This document shows positions 23,863 through 34,582 of a stretch of 64,000 nt of DNA, piece after piece (the first letter of the stretch is position 1; each line of letters starts with the position of its first letter). A program made the position numbers and the translations under genes. The stretch is from NCBI GenBank assembly GCA_015680905.1, contig CM027377.1, positions 59,417,501 through 59,481,500 on the forward strand, read 5' to 3'. Below the pieces are notes generated by a model, which had not been told where the DNA came from, ran no database searches, and saw only the letters and a list, made by a program, of their open reading frames with translations. The stretch comes from Coptis chinensis (Eukaryota; Streptophyta; Magnoliopsida; Ranunculales; Ranunculaceae).

Positions 23863-24207
23863 ATGTATTCTGTTAATCGAGCAAACGTGCCTTCTGGTAA
23901 ACAATGGGTACCAAAAATTTCAACTCCTTCCTTCTATTCCCTTTTCTATTCTCTTCCTCGCGAACTTCAGCTCATCATTTGGTGTAAATCTCACCCATCT
24001 CGAATAGGTAATGGTCATAGTACTTTTGCTCGAAAGCAATGGGCGAAAAGGATGGGGTGGTGTATGAATTGTCAAACACCTTTCTGTCCAGGTCTTGATC
24101 TACTATCCGATATGAGCCGGTATAAGGTATATTATTGTCTAACACCAGCTCAGCAGGAAAAACTTTATCGTCGTCCCATTGCTCCCACAGGTTGGGATTC
24201 GTCTTGA
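23863..24207 (+). CDS. Small Cys-containing ORF downstream of pol, Athila copy 1 (unknown family)
   Basis: A 114-codon open frame begins ATG at 23863, 160 bases after the integrase end. It has a region SLPRELQLIIWCKSHPSRIG with faint F-box-like spacing, then CMNCQTPFC, which could bind a metal, and ends PTGWDSS. The same protein-level sequence is found at the same place in copy 3 (58683-59028). Conservation between two insertions shows it is an element part and not chance. I cannot name a domain. It may be an accessory protein or a spliced extension; its expression is unknown. Confidence 0.6.
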   Translation: MYSVNRANVPSGKQWVPKISTPSFYSLFYSLPRELQLIIWCKSHPSRIGNGHSTFARKQWAKRMGWCMNCQTPFCPGLDLLSDMSRYKVYYCLTPAQQEKLYRRPIAPTGWDSS

Positions 24208-25143
24208 GGATCTGACGTTAAAAGAATCAACTTGTTTATACTCGTGTCTTTTATTTTCACCTTTGCACTAAGTGTTGTGCACAAAGAGAGACGTGATAGG
24301 CAACATCGGATGGTCCCTCATTCGCATGGGCAATGGATTTCACTAGGCCAACCCCAAATAGTTTTCTATTTGATGACAGTTCAGGGTGGTTTGAGGCTAT
24401 ACCATATGTACTAAGGGTAATATTATTATTAGACCATTGCACATTGGTCATGGATGGTACCGTCCTGAACCCTAGGCCCCCAAAACATAAAGGTTAAGCC
24501 ACAGTCTGGCTGGATTGGGTTCGCCCCAGAGCCGACATGACAGTTGCCTGATATTACAATAATGATTTTCTTCTTGAAGTCCGGTGTTGTTAACACGTTC
24601 ATCTCCCCTTGTACATTTGTATATAAAATTTGTAAAAAAAAAAAATTGAGGGGTTGCGTTCTATTTTTACAAGATTCATCCCCCCCAAATAAAAATAAAA
24701 AGGTTTGAATGTGATTTTGTCATTTTCCAGTGGATGGCATTTTTCATGCTGATCGTTTTGATATGTCATTCGTTCAATTTGGAGTTAAAATGAATCGAAA
24801 TTCTACGTTTGAAATTTCGAACCATTTCAGAACATATGGGTAATTTCCGGTTTTACTATGGGCTTGGGCCAAAAATTGGACCTGACCAAAAATCACGCGA
24901 TCCGTCACAAAAACCCACATGCGGGGGCATCCCAGCGTCGCCCCTCACTTTCTTTTCCCCAAAATCTGGATCTTGGTTCCCCATAGAAATCCTTCCGGCA
25001 AGACGCAGCATCACATCGCGACCCTAAATTTGATCGGTAAGACGCGGACCCTACACCACCAATTCATCCAATTTTTTTACACCAACATCCTCCCCCTCCA
25101 AGACAACCAATATAGGCCCTCAAAAATCCAACTCGATCCCTCT
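24208..25143 (+). other. Noncoding spacer of Athila copy 1 between accessory ORF and late ORF
   Basis: It contains blocks shared with copy 3, such as TACCATATGTACTAAGGGTA and GGTACCGTCCTGAACCCTAGG (copy 3 at about 59283 and 59339). It probably carries transcript signals for the late ORF. No other gene is seen. Confidence 0.6.
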
Positions 25144-26088
25144 ATGGCTGGAAATCGGAGAATCACAGTTGAGAGAAAATTTTCAAATCTCTATAATTCC
25201 GAAATGTTTTATCCATTTTTCGATGGGGAAATTGCTAGTAGAGAGTGGGAATATCTTTTGCATCGAATTCCAGCTCATTATTCCGAAGATTTAGTGTTGA
25301 AGTTCTATAACAATGGAGGTTTTCGGGGGAATGAGTTTTGGATTACGGCGGATGGGTTGGAACGTGAACTCACGTTGGAATTGATTTCGACAATGACGAA
25401 TATTCCAATCAACTCCGATAGTGCGACACTGTTGATTTCGGAGTATCCGAATACAATGGAGTTGATGTTTGACACTCTTCTCGAGGGTGAATACAATGCT
25501 ACCTCGAACTGCGTGTACCAGCACTCGCTCAGACGTAACCAACTAGCCGTTACTCAGTGGCTGGCTTACAACGTCATTGGAACTTCAAAAACATCTTATA
25601 TGAACAAGACATTCTTACACCTGTTGTGGATCCTCCAGGAGAAGAAGGATACCTTCTGTATGGTCCATTTCTTGGGCCATATTCTTACGTCTGCGTCAAC
25701 CAGGTCAGCTCCTCTTACTGTACTTGTTACTCAGCTTATGCTTAACTTAGGGTTCCAGTTCGCTAGTCCTTTAACTCCAACAAGGTCTTTTGAAAATTTT
25801 GTGATTTTTGAGACTTGTGTCATGGATCACTGGGACCCTATAGCGAGAGATGATATCGAGCGTAATAACGTACCTCCTCCTCCTCCTTCACCACCCAACT
25901 GTTTTAATGAGGATATCATGCGCCGAATCAGCACTAGCATGCATAGGATGTTTCTTCGTCAGGAAGAGATGCTTACTTCCCAAAATGACTTCCAGCAAGA
26001 AATGCGTAATCGCAAAGGCCATTTCCAGAGAATGATGATGGCAAATCAGCAGCAATTCCAAGATCAACTGCTACGCAAGCATCTGTAA
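25144..26088 (+). CDS. Late ORF, putative plant transposon protein domain, Athila copy 1
   Basis: A long open frame starts at ATG 25144 (MAGNRRITVERKFSNLYN), chosen because the copy 3 homologue starts with similar wording at 60640. It has YPFFDGEIASREWEYLL, YSEDLVLKFYNNGG and a hydrophobic mid part, then a Pro run (PPPPPSPP) and a Met/Gln-rich coiled-coil C-terminus. This matches the plant-only domain often found downstream of pol in Athila-like elements, in the place where an envelope-like gene would be. Its function is not established. It appears open throughout, unlike gag and pol here. Confidence 0.7.
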   Translation: MAGNRRITVERKFSNLYNSEMFYPFFDGEIASREWEYLLHRIPAHYSEDLVLKFYNNGGFRGNEFWITADGLERELTLELISTMTNIPINSDSATLLISEYPNTMELMFDTLLEGEYNATSNCVYQHSLRRNQLAVTQWLAYNVIGTSKTSYMNKTFLHLLWILQEKKDTFCMVHFLGHILTSASTRSAPLTVLVTQLMLNLGFQFASPLTPTRSFENFVIFETCVMDHWDPIARDDIERNNVPPPPPSPPNCFNEDIMRRISTSMHRMFLRQEEMLTSQNDFQQEMRNRKGHFQRMMMANQQQFQDQLLRKHL

Positions 26089-26628
26089 AAACAGTCGAGC
26101 AGAGCTAATTTCACATTATCAAAAATTCTAAATTTTTTACAGGAGGAACCTCGATTCGTCAGGAGCTTCCAGTAAAAATTTGAGTATTGTTTGACCTGTT
26201 TTGACCACTTAACTAGTTGCTTGTTTTCAGTGTGTTTCTGCAGCTTTTTAGGACCAAGGTCTTTGGAAGAACAGTCGAGAAGAAGGATCTGTAAAACTCC
26301 AAATAATCCAAATTGTTTACAGAATCATCCCTGACACGTCAGGAGACTCCAGTAAAAATTTCGTGATTTTTAGTGCTCTTTTACTTATTTATTCAATCGA
26401 TTGTTTACAGTGTGTACAGAAAACTTCTCACTGGACTCTGCAGGATTGAACAGTACAGAAGAGAGACTTAGCAAGCTCCGATTGCTCTGAAATTTTACAA
26501 GCTACTTTCTGGATGTATCAGGTAGCTGCTATAAAATTTTCAAAATTTTTGGACTTGTTTTGCTTGCTGTAACAGTAAGTATTTCTCTTCCACCGTGAAT
26601 CCCCTGTTAGCGGTTTCATAATTAGCAT
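26089..26628 (+). repeat. Three 180-bp tandem units in the leader of Athila copy 2
   Basis: Units start at 26089, 26269 and 26449 with (G)AACAGT-x-x-AG-x-AGAG-like bases, then TTTTACA, CGTCAGGAG-x-x-TCCAGTAAAAATTT and GTTT-x-CAGTGTGT. The spacing is exactly 180, though the units have diverged and the third is the least similar. Confidence 0.75.
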
Positions 26629-26715
26629 TAATAGTTAGCATCATATAGTTTGATAATATAATTTAGTTAATTAAGTGCATATTAGATTATTTTATATAGC
26701 TTTATTATTTAGTGC

Positions 26716-28797
26716 ATGAAAACTTGGTTTCGTGATTCACCTCATAAATGTTTAATCAGAAGAGCTAATTCTTGTAACAATCTTCCAATTCTGGTTTTGG
26801 AGGAGACCACACCATCGAACTCAGGATCTGATTCTGAATCTAAAACACACACACCACTAGTAGACTTAGAAGATACACCAGAGAGAGTACCATTAGCCGC
26901 CATGGCTGATCAAAGAACTCTTAGCACCTTGTTTCAACCTATCGCGGTTCAACCACCGAACTGCATAGTGATGCCCGACAATAACAATAACTATGAGATT
27001 AATCCCACCATTCTTAATATGTTGCCAAGATATTATGGCAAAATAAATGAAGAACCGTATAATCATCTGAGTAAGTTCTTGAGCATATTAAGTACTTTTA
27101 AAGCACCTCGTCTTTCCCCTGAAGAGACTAGATTAAGGTTGTTCCCATTGACTTTTGAGGATGCCACACTACGTTGGTATAGATCCCTACCCTCTAATTA
27201 TATAACTACTTGGGAGCAACTATCACAAAAGTTTATGAAACAATATTACCCTTTACGTAAGACTGAAGCCATGCAATTGGCTATTTCAACCTTCAAAGGA
27301 AAACCTAATGAAGAGTTTCATACAACATGGGATAGATTTAATGATTTACTTGTCTGTTGTCCACATCATGGTTTTGACATACTTAATATTGTACATTACT
27401 TTAGAAAAGGTCTTTCACCTATGAACTGTCAGTTAATTGAATCAATGAATGGAGGAAGATTTACTAGTCTTACTCCTGATGAAGCCTACATTTTTTTGCA
27501 AAACTTTTCTGAGAGTTCTAAGGATTGGGCCAATAGTAGTGACCATGAGGACATGTCACGGGTAGATAGGGGGATGAGTTTTAATAAACCAGGTATGTAT
27601 GAGGTTAGAAACGATAATGATCAAGAATTAAAAGCTAGACTAGTTAGTTTAACTACAGGAATCGAAAACTTAAACAAGAAATTTGATTCATTCACTTTAA
27701 ACCCTCCAAGGAATAATCAACCTCAACAAGCAATGAGTGTCAATCAATTTTGTGAAAATTGCCTTACTACAGATCATGACACCTCAGTTTGCTCTATGTA
27801 TGTTGCTCAAGGTATTAATGATGTTTGTGCTTTTAATACATTCAAAAGACAGGGTTATCAAAATAATTTTAATAACAACAACAATTATAACCCAGATCTT
27901 AGAAATAACTCAAACAATTCATGGGGACAAAATATGTCTCCACAGCAAAACCAATATGGTTTTCAAGGTAATCAAGGGATTAATAGGCAACAATACATAA
28001 ATAGAGGCGCAGTAGTACCTTCTCCTCAATATCAAAATCAACAACAACAAACAAACATGAACAGAGAATTAGCTATTGATCCTATGGCTAATCACCAAAC
28101 CCAACCCAACACCATAGATGAAACCATGAAAGCTTTAGCCACCGAAACCGAGAATGAATTCAAAAGAATTGACCAAAAATTCGATGTTATGACTCAACAG
28201 ATGAGCCAACAATTCAATCAGATACTAGCTAGTTTAGCCGAGAGACCCAAAGGAAGCTTACCAGGCCAACCTGAACAAAATCCAAAAGGTAAAAATGTTT
28301 ATCAAGTTGAAACCACCCCTTCATCCGCATCCACAGAGGGAGTTAACTCGATATCTACCTTTAGGTCAGGAAAGAAAGTAGATAACAAAGTCGACATACC
28401 TGATTCTGATGAAGTTGTTATAACAAAAGATAAGGAAAAGCCAGTTGAAACTAAAAAAACCAAAGAGCAAGTAACCGAAAAAATTCCACCCGCACCATTC
28501 CCCTCTAGGTTAAAAGATAACAAAAAGGAAGCACAATATAATGAGATCATGAATATTTTTAAAAATCTACATATCAATATTATTTTTCTAAGTGCAATTA
28601 AACAAATGTTTTCCTATGCCAAATTCATAAAAGACCTAGTAAAAAAGAAAACAAATATCCTAAAAGAAGTTTTCCTTGCACAAGGTTGTTCATCCTTTCT
28701 ACAGAACCAAGCCGTAGTAAAACATAAGGACCACAGTAGTCCTACAGTTATGTGTAGAATAGAGAGGACTACACTGATCAAGCATTATTGGATTTAG
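26716..28797 (+). CDS. gag of Athila copy 2
   Basis: An unusually long open frame of 693 codons. The likely gag start is the internal ATG at 26902 (MADQRTLSTLF), which sits in GCCGCCATGG, an ideal initiation context; the first 62 codons may be an upstream extension. The capsid region reads EEPYNHLSKFL, WEQLSQKFMKQYYP and FNDLLVCCPHHGFD. A CX2CX4HX4C knuckle reads CENCLTTDHDTSVC. It is followed by an Asn/Gln-rich stretch and the pre-protease PPAPFPSRL block. It remains open although the rest of the element is decayed. Confidence 0.85.
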   Translation: MKTWFRDSPHKCLIRRANSCNNLPILVLEETTPSNSGSDSESKTHTPLVDLEDTPERVPLAAMADQRTLSTLFQPIAVQPPNCIVMPDNNNNYEINPTILNMLPRYYGKINEEPYNHLSKFLSILSTFKAPRLSPEETRLRLFPLTFEDATLRWYRSLPSNYITTWEQLSQKFMKQYYPLRKTEAMQLAISTFKGKPNEEFHTTWDRFNDLLVCCPHHGFDILNIVHYFRKGLSPMNCQLIESMNGGRFTSLTPDEAYIFLQNFSESSKDWANSSDHEDMSRVDRGMSFNKPGMYEVRNDNDQELKARLVSLTTGIENLNKKFDSFTLNPPRNNQPQQAMSVNQFCENCLTTDHDTSVCSMYVAQGINDVCAFNTFKRQGYQNNFNNNNNYNPDLRNNSNNSWGQNMSPQQNQYGFQGNQGINRQQYINRGAVVPSPQYQNQQQQTNMNRELAIDPMANHQTQPNTIDETMKALATETENEFKRIDQKFDVMTQQMSQQFNQILASLAERPKGSLPGQPEQNPKGKNVYQVETTPSSASTEGVNSISTFRSGKKVDNKVDIPDSDEVVITKDKEKPVETKKTKEQVTEKIPPAPFPSRLKDNKKEAQYNEIMNIFKNLHINIIFLSAIKQMFSYAKFIKDLVKKKTNILKEVFLAQGCSSFLQNQAVVKHKDHSSPTVMCRIERTTLIKHYWI

Positions 28798-29450
28798 GTG
28801 CTAGTGTGAATTTGTTACCTTACTCAGTTTATAAACAGCTAGGGTTAAAAGACTTGAAACCAACAAATGTTAGACTACAATTAGCTGATAGATCTATTAA
28901 GATTCCACGAGGGATAATAGAGGATGTGATTATCAAGGTCTCTGATTTTTATTACCCCTTTGATTTTATAGTTCTTGACACTTTACCTACAAATGGAAAC
29001 CAAATTCCTATCATCTTGGGTAGACCATTCTGAGCTACAGCAGAAGCTTTAATTAATTATAGGAATGGGAACATGTCTATCGCTTTCGGGAATATGAGAG
29101 TAGATGTAAATATATTTACACTATTTAGAAACCCTGACGATGATATGGAAAGGATGGATGATCTATGTGTAGTACACACAATAGCTAATAAAAGTTTTAG
29201 AAACACTCACCACAAAGATCCATTTTTATCATGTGTATCACAATTAGGCACAAATTATAACAAGCATAGTGTTATACACCAGACTAATGCATTGCTAGAT
29301 GCAACCCATCCACTAGACACTGGTCAACCTCATGAAAAAATAGAAGACATTCGAGCATCTTTATGTCAAGCTACTTTTAATCGTAGATTTATCAAAGATT
29401 TAATTAAGATGACTCGCCCTCTACTAAAATGTATAGGCCACGCATGGAAA
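28788..29450 (+). pseudogene. Protease and trace of RT, Athila copy 2
   Basis: The protease active site DLGASVNLLPYSVYKQLGL starts at about 28791 and the closing IPIILGRPF block is near 29010. Further on, FNRRFIKDLIKMTRPLL near 29375 recalls the segment after the RT palm. Most of RT, RNase H and integrase is not recognisable, so the pol region is a relic. Confidence 0.8.
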
Positions 29451-29539
29451 AGAAGGAAGATAAAAAGAGCAAAAATTGGATTACAAACAAGTTTTAAGTC
29501 TAGGGAATCTGACTATAAAAGACCCACAAATTTATAAAA

Positions 29540-31230
29540 TTAATTACCTAAGCTAGTTAGGGGGGTAACCTTAAGTTTCCCCCATCTGTGTCGACTGGCG
29601 ACATTAAACATAGCGTTTATGGGAGGCAACCCAAGTAGTTTAAATAGATAGTAGCTCATGACAAGGAAATCGAACAAAAAAAAATAATAGAATAAAATAG
29701 ATCGTGCACTAACTCAGGTTTGAAAATATAAAGCTAAAGAATTTGGTGAGTTGATGATTCTTTAGCTTTTTATATATCTAACTGTGAGTAGTTTTCTCTA
29801 AATCCAATTCAAACAATGATAGAGGATTAGGGAAGTCCCAATATAACCAGGATAACTAACCCAATTCATGCAAGGAAAAAGAGGGAGAGTGCGATAGATT
29901 TTGGAATTCGAGTTCAAATAGGAGTTAGAATTTGCCCAGCGTCAGGAAGCTATAGCTTTACGATTAGGACTAGTAGAGACGTGGAGCACTTCTAAAACTT
30001 CCCCTATAAAGCTATATTTTGTAGTGTCTCCTGAATTCACTACTTCAACACTTTTTACATCTCTGTATTCTCTATCCCATCACCACAAAAAGTTCGGGAA
30101 GGAGCTTGAAGTATCAAGAGTACGGAGAATTAATCTATTTTTAGTCGTTATGGTATAGTATTAGGAAAAGGGTACGTAGAAGTTAATTTTATTTCCTACT
30201 GTCATGGGATTAGTTGTTTTTAATTTCTTAAAATGTCAATAGTTTATGGAGTGAGTGATTAGTTTTTATGAATAAGAATTAAATTGAATTGATATGAGCT
30301 ATGAAGTGTATGCGTGATGCATATATATGTTAAGTTGTGCTTTAGTAAGGTGGAATTCTTCTCTATTACGGACTAGTTCTTTATTCCTGACTAGTAAGTT
30401 AGAATCCTACTTTGTTTTGGATCCCAATCCTAATCAAAGTATAAATATAATTATTTTGGGCCTAAAAACTAAAAAAAAACCCAATCAACTAGGCTTTTAT
30501 TATATAAAACAAAGAAGGCCCGATACTTTCTTTCACTCATCACCTCCATCATCTTCCTCCAACCTCACTAAACAATATAACAACCCTCCTTCAACCAAAA
30601 CCAGAAGCTATGGCTTCATCTTCTAGTCTACCCCAGACGTGGCACACTTCCTAATCGGCAAGTATTAACTTCGGTCAGTTCACACAATGTTTTAAAATTA
30701 AAAATCTGGAACTCTAGATTTCCAAATAGTGGTGTTGGACGTCATATTCTCCTGATAAGCTATCACCCAATTTTAGAATTCTCTAAATTCTAGAAGCTCT
30801 CGATTGCATTCAGTAGAGATGGTTTCTATTTTTGTCACTGTTACAATGTGGAAGAGAGAAGAACAAGAGGGGTGATCAGGAGGTTTTGGTTATAAAGAAG
30901 GAATGGTAGATTGGTTAGGTTAATGGACTACGTTAAGACAGCATGGCTTTGGGCTCCTTAGCTCTATTTCGAGTAAATCACAATTGTTATCTACATGCCA
31001 GTGCCCTAGTGTGGTCTCAGTCAAACTTCATTACATGTGCAGGCGTGTAGTGACTTTATTTAATTATTCTGGTATCCTCGTTGGCCATTTTTATTGGAAG
31101 AGTTTAGGTGGATAAACTAGTTATTGTAAGTAGGGGTGATAAGAAGGTTTTGGGTATTTGGTTTAAGTTTGCGCTTGAAAAAGATTTAGGAGAAAGAAGG
31201 TTCTGAACTGATAGATTTTATACAGAGCAA
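29540..31230 (+). other. Post-pol noncoding region of Athila copy 2
   Basis: It begins with a GTTAGGGGGGTAA tract and a GGCGACATTAAACA...GGGAGGCAACCCA block, a signature seen after pol in Athila-like elements. The later part has a CT-rich stretch near 30530-30600 that could be the leader of the late transcript. Confidence 0.6.
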
Positions 31231-31996
31231 GTGTTTAAATTTTCAGTCTCGTCCCTGTGGTTTTGTTGTGTTCTCTTACCCCCGTGTCACACAATAATGT
31301 TTGGCCCATACACATTAACCCAGCTCAAGGACAAGTTTGCAAACAGTTGCACATGGCAACTAAACAAAAGATTCATGCAGAACTCTGTTATGGAGAATCC
31401 TGTGATAACAATGCCATGAACGGATATTTTTTAAACAAAAATGTGAAAATCGCCGTTGGGACTGTCTCTTTTATTCTAATGGAGACATATATCATGAAGG
31501 TATTGTTCGACGTTTCTACGACTGCAGAATCGATTATGAAGAGGTGAATGGGAAAATGAAACTGTATTGGGATAATGACTCTGAACCCACCATCATCACC
31601 CCTGATTTTCTAGTAGAAAAAATGGGAATTTCAGCACACTATGGACCACAAACAAAGGCAAAACAATCATGTGATTATCGAGCTGTGCTGGGAGAAAGAG
31701 TAGAAGTAGATTCTGCAAATCGTGTTCGAGTTTGCTCCCTTCAGGTGAATCAAATTTTGACATATCGTTGGATTTGTGATAATGTGATTGGGTCGAGTAA
31801 TTGTTCTACAATCTATGAACCTGGTGGTCATATCCTATTTGTGTTAATGAAGAGGGATAGCAAAATTTGTTTGGGAAATACTTTAATGAAGAATATTATA
31901 GAAAGGAAGAATGCAAATCATGGGTATCTCATCCTTCCAGCTTTTATCACTAGGCTTTTGTGCGAGTTAGAATTGTTTAGTGGCGAAATAGTTTAG
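31231..31996 (+). pseudogene. Late ORF remnant, Athila copy 2
   Basis: Overlapping open frames include LTYRWICDNVIGSSNCSTIY and HGYLILPAFITRLLCELELF near 31750-31980. These resemble the second half of the plant transposon protein domain, which ends with a hydrophobic LP-x-x-ITRL segment. Position after pol matches the late ORF of copy 1 at 25144. The assignment is by pattern. The copy is broken. Confidence 0.5.
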
Positions 31997-32497
31997 GCGG
32001 AAAGAATAGAACTTAAAGAAGGACAGATTCCCAGGCAGATTTTACACTGTCCACCTGGATTTTGGGAGCCTAGTTTATTGACAGATGAGGGTGAACCAGT
32101 TTTTGGTATGACACCAGCTCATCACGACCCTGATTCCCCACCTCCTTATTTTGAAAACACTAGTGTCTTTGATGCTCAAATGGATCTGAATGTGTGAGAC
32201 ATGGGTTTAACATTATTTAGGGGTATGCACAAATTGTATAATTATCAGAAAAACAAGGAGGAGATGAGTATTCAGCGACATAAGGTGTTGATGGAACATA
32301 TTCTTATGCTCCAGAATAACAAAGCTGAAACATTTGTTCAAAAGAGAGGTCGTCCAAAATCGAAATAGAGTCCTTTATCTAGGATTATGTATTCCAGTAC
32401 TTCTTCATATGATCACTCATGTACTTGATTGTCTATTATGGTTTTATCACTTTTATTTGTAGGTAGAGACAAATCTTGTATTCCGTGCAACAATGAA

Positions 32498-32559
<62 letters not shown>

Positions 32560-33649
32560 TTGTTTAAATTTTTATTTTTATTTTTCAGTCATGGCATTTG
32601 TACATGTGACTCTTACATTCCACTCTAGTACCTTTTCTCTGTCTTTTTAGAGACGTATAACTCTAGGGATTTAGCACATGACAAATATTTAGTCGTTGTA
32701 GTAATTATTGATCCTTATAAATCACCACTCTTATTTGTTTTGTTAAGGATATAAATTCTACAGATTTTAGCTGATGTAATTTTGCACGCATTTAAGGTAA
32801 TATCCCTCCTTCTCTGATTATTTCAATTATGGTAAGCTTTCAGTTATTTTATTTAGTCATTGAGGACAATGCCTAATTTAGTTAGGGGGGTGAGAATTAA
32901 AATTTTGCAATATTTTAATTACAATATTTGGAAAGTTTATATGTGAATCATGGTGATTATAGGTGAAAAGTATATTTTTATCGTTTAAACTGGCTAATGA
33001 AATTGGAAATTATAAGTCATGACCAGGATTAGTAAGACTTTTAGACTAAGTTTCTATTACTAGAAATAGATCTAACTGATAAAAGTCTTAGTCTAGAGTA
33101 AGTTCATATAATACACCACTAGAGGAATTTCAAATGAAAAAGCAGCTTAAACTTCTACCAAACTAGAAGATTAGTACAGAGACTTGACCTGTGAGACTTG
33201 AGCCTTTCAATTTTAATTTCTTGGAGAGTCTTTATGTAAATCTGAGTCCAAGTTGACTCAACCATTTTTCTGTGCTTAAATTCGTTGTGTAGTCTCATTC
33301 ATTCTTGATTTGGTCAATCACGAGGTAGCATCAACTGGGGAGATAGCTATTAGGTCTTGTAGTCTATTCAAAGCGGAATATCATACTGATAAGTCAAGTA
33401 GTGAACCAATCAGCCTTTATCCCACCTAGTAGGATTATCATGTTAACCACTTTTGAGCCTTATATATTAAACCTTTTATTCTTAAATCAATCATCTCAAA
33501 CCCAACTCCAGATAAGGAGTATATCTCATATTATTAGCCTTATCCATATTTCTGAGGATTTCTAAAGAACTAAAGAGAAAGCTAGAACGAAGAAGATTTT
33601 GAAGGAAATTTTACCAAAGTCAAATGAAGAAAATCATTCCTTTTGCTAA

Positions 33650-33684
<35 letters not shown>

Positions 33685-34380
33685 GAAAAAAAAAAGAAAT
33701 ATAAATAATTGAGCAAAAGTAGTGATAGAGTTCAAGTGTTGCAGTTTACAAGTGAAGAAAATTTCCAAGAAGGTCAAAAGCACAAAGTCTTTAGTATATT
33801 CTCAGAAATTTTTGAATCATTTTTACACTTTTCTTGTTAATCTGTCCTAAGCCCTGTTTTAATACCCAGACTTATCACTAAAGTATGATATGAAGTTTAG
33901 AATAGGTGAGAGGATGCTAAAGTGAAGGACCCGACACTTCAAATGTGATTGACATTCTTTCCATGAGACTTTATTTATATATTTGCAAATTTCCGTCTTT
34001 CTGACTAAATATGTGGGATGTTCTACTTTTTACTCATTTCCCTGCATATGGAGGTAAAATAGAAAACTTATCTGAGAGATATTTCCTTGTGAGTGTATGA
34101 AATGGTGAGATTTGAAGTCAAAATACTAATCCAAAGGTGAGGTAGAAATTCCGTTGCTTGGAAAAGAGAAATGAATCAAAATGGTTAAAAATGAATAAGC
34201 TCTAGTTAGGATGATTAGTCAGTCTTTTCTATCTTTATGAATAGAACCTTAGCCTAATGTTTTATGATCATGGGTATGATAAGTAATAACCTTTTGATTT
34301 AGACATTTTAACTGAAAAAGTTGTTTTCTCTAGATTTCACCATAGTTCATATGTAAAATTGATTTTTTGTGGGTATATCA
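31997..34380 (+). other. 3' noncoding region of Athila copy 2
   Basis: No gene is seen. It contains an (ATT)n run at 32498-32557 and an (AAT)n run at 33648-33677. A TTGAGGACAATGCC...GTTAGGGGGGTG block near 32860 resembles an internal polypurine tract. Confidence 0.65.
32498..32557. repeat. (ATT)n microsatellite
   Basis: About 20 ATT units. Confidence 0.95.
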
Positions 34381-34396
34381 ATCTAAAAAACCCTCA

Positions 34397-34466
34397 CGAG
34401 GTTATAACTCGGCCCTTTAAGGGTAACTTAAAGGTTTAAAGCCTTGTTGCATATGGTAAATGCAAC
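34397..34466 (+). other. Three-hairpin 3' RNA motif, Athila copy 2
   Basis: Stem 1: CGAG 34397-34400 with CTCG 34408-34411. Stem 2: CCTTTAAG 34414-34421 with CTTAAAGG 34427-34434, five-base loop. Stem 3: GTTGCAT 34446-34452 with ATGCAAC 34460-34466, seven-base loop. The same layout recurs in copy 1 at 37938-38006 with compensating changes in stem 2. It lies about 105 bases before the polypurine tract, so it would be in the 3' part of the element RNA. Confidence 0.8.
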
Positions 34467-34556
34467 CACGATGCCTGCGAAAGTAAGTTAGTTTATTATT
34501 TAATTAGTATTGTTAGCTTTGAACACTTCTCTAGTATACCACATATTTGCTAAGAG

Positions 34557-34582
34557 ACTAGCAAAATGCTAGTTGGGGGTTA
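34557..34582 (+). other. Hairpin and polypurine tract before LTR of Athila copy 2
   Basis: ACTAGCA-AAA-TGCTAGT forms a 7-bp stem. It is followed directly by TGGGGGTTA, the tract that primes plus-strand DNA, and then the LTR start TGATAAGTGC. Confidence 0.8.

Noticed and set aside
32498-32557. Poly-isoleucine reading frame
   Set aside because: It is translation of an (ATT)n microsatellite.
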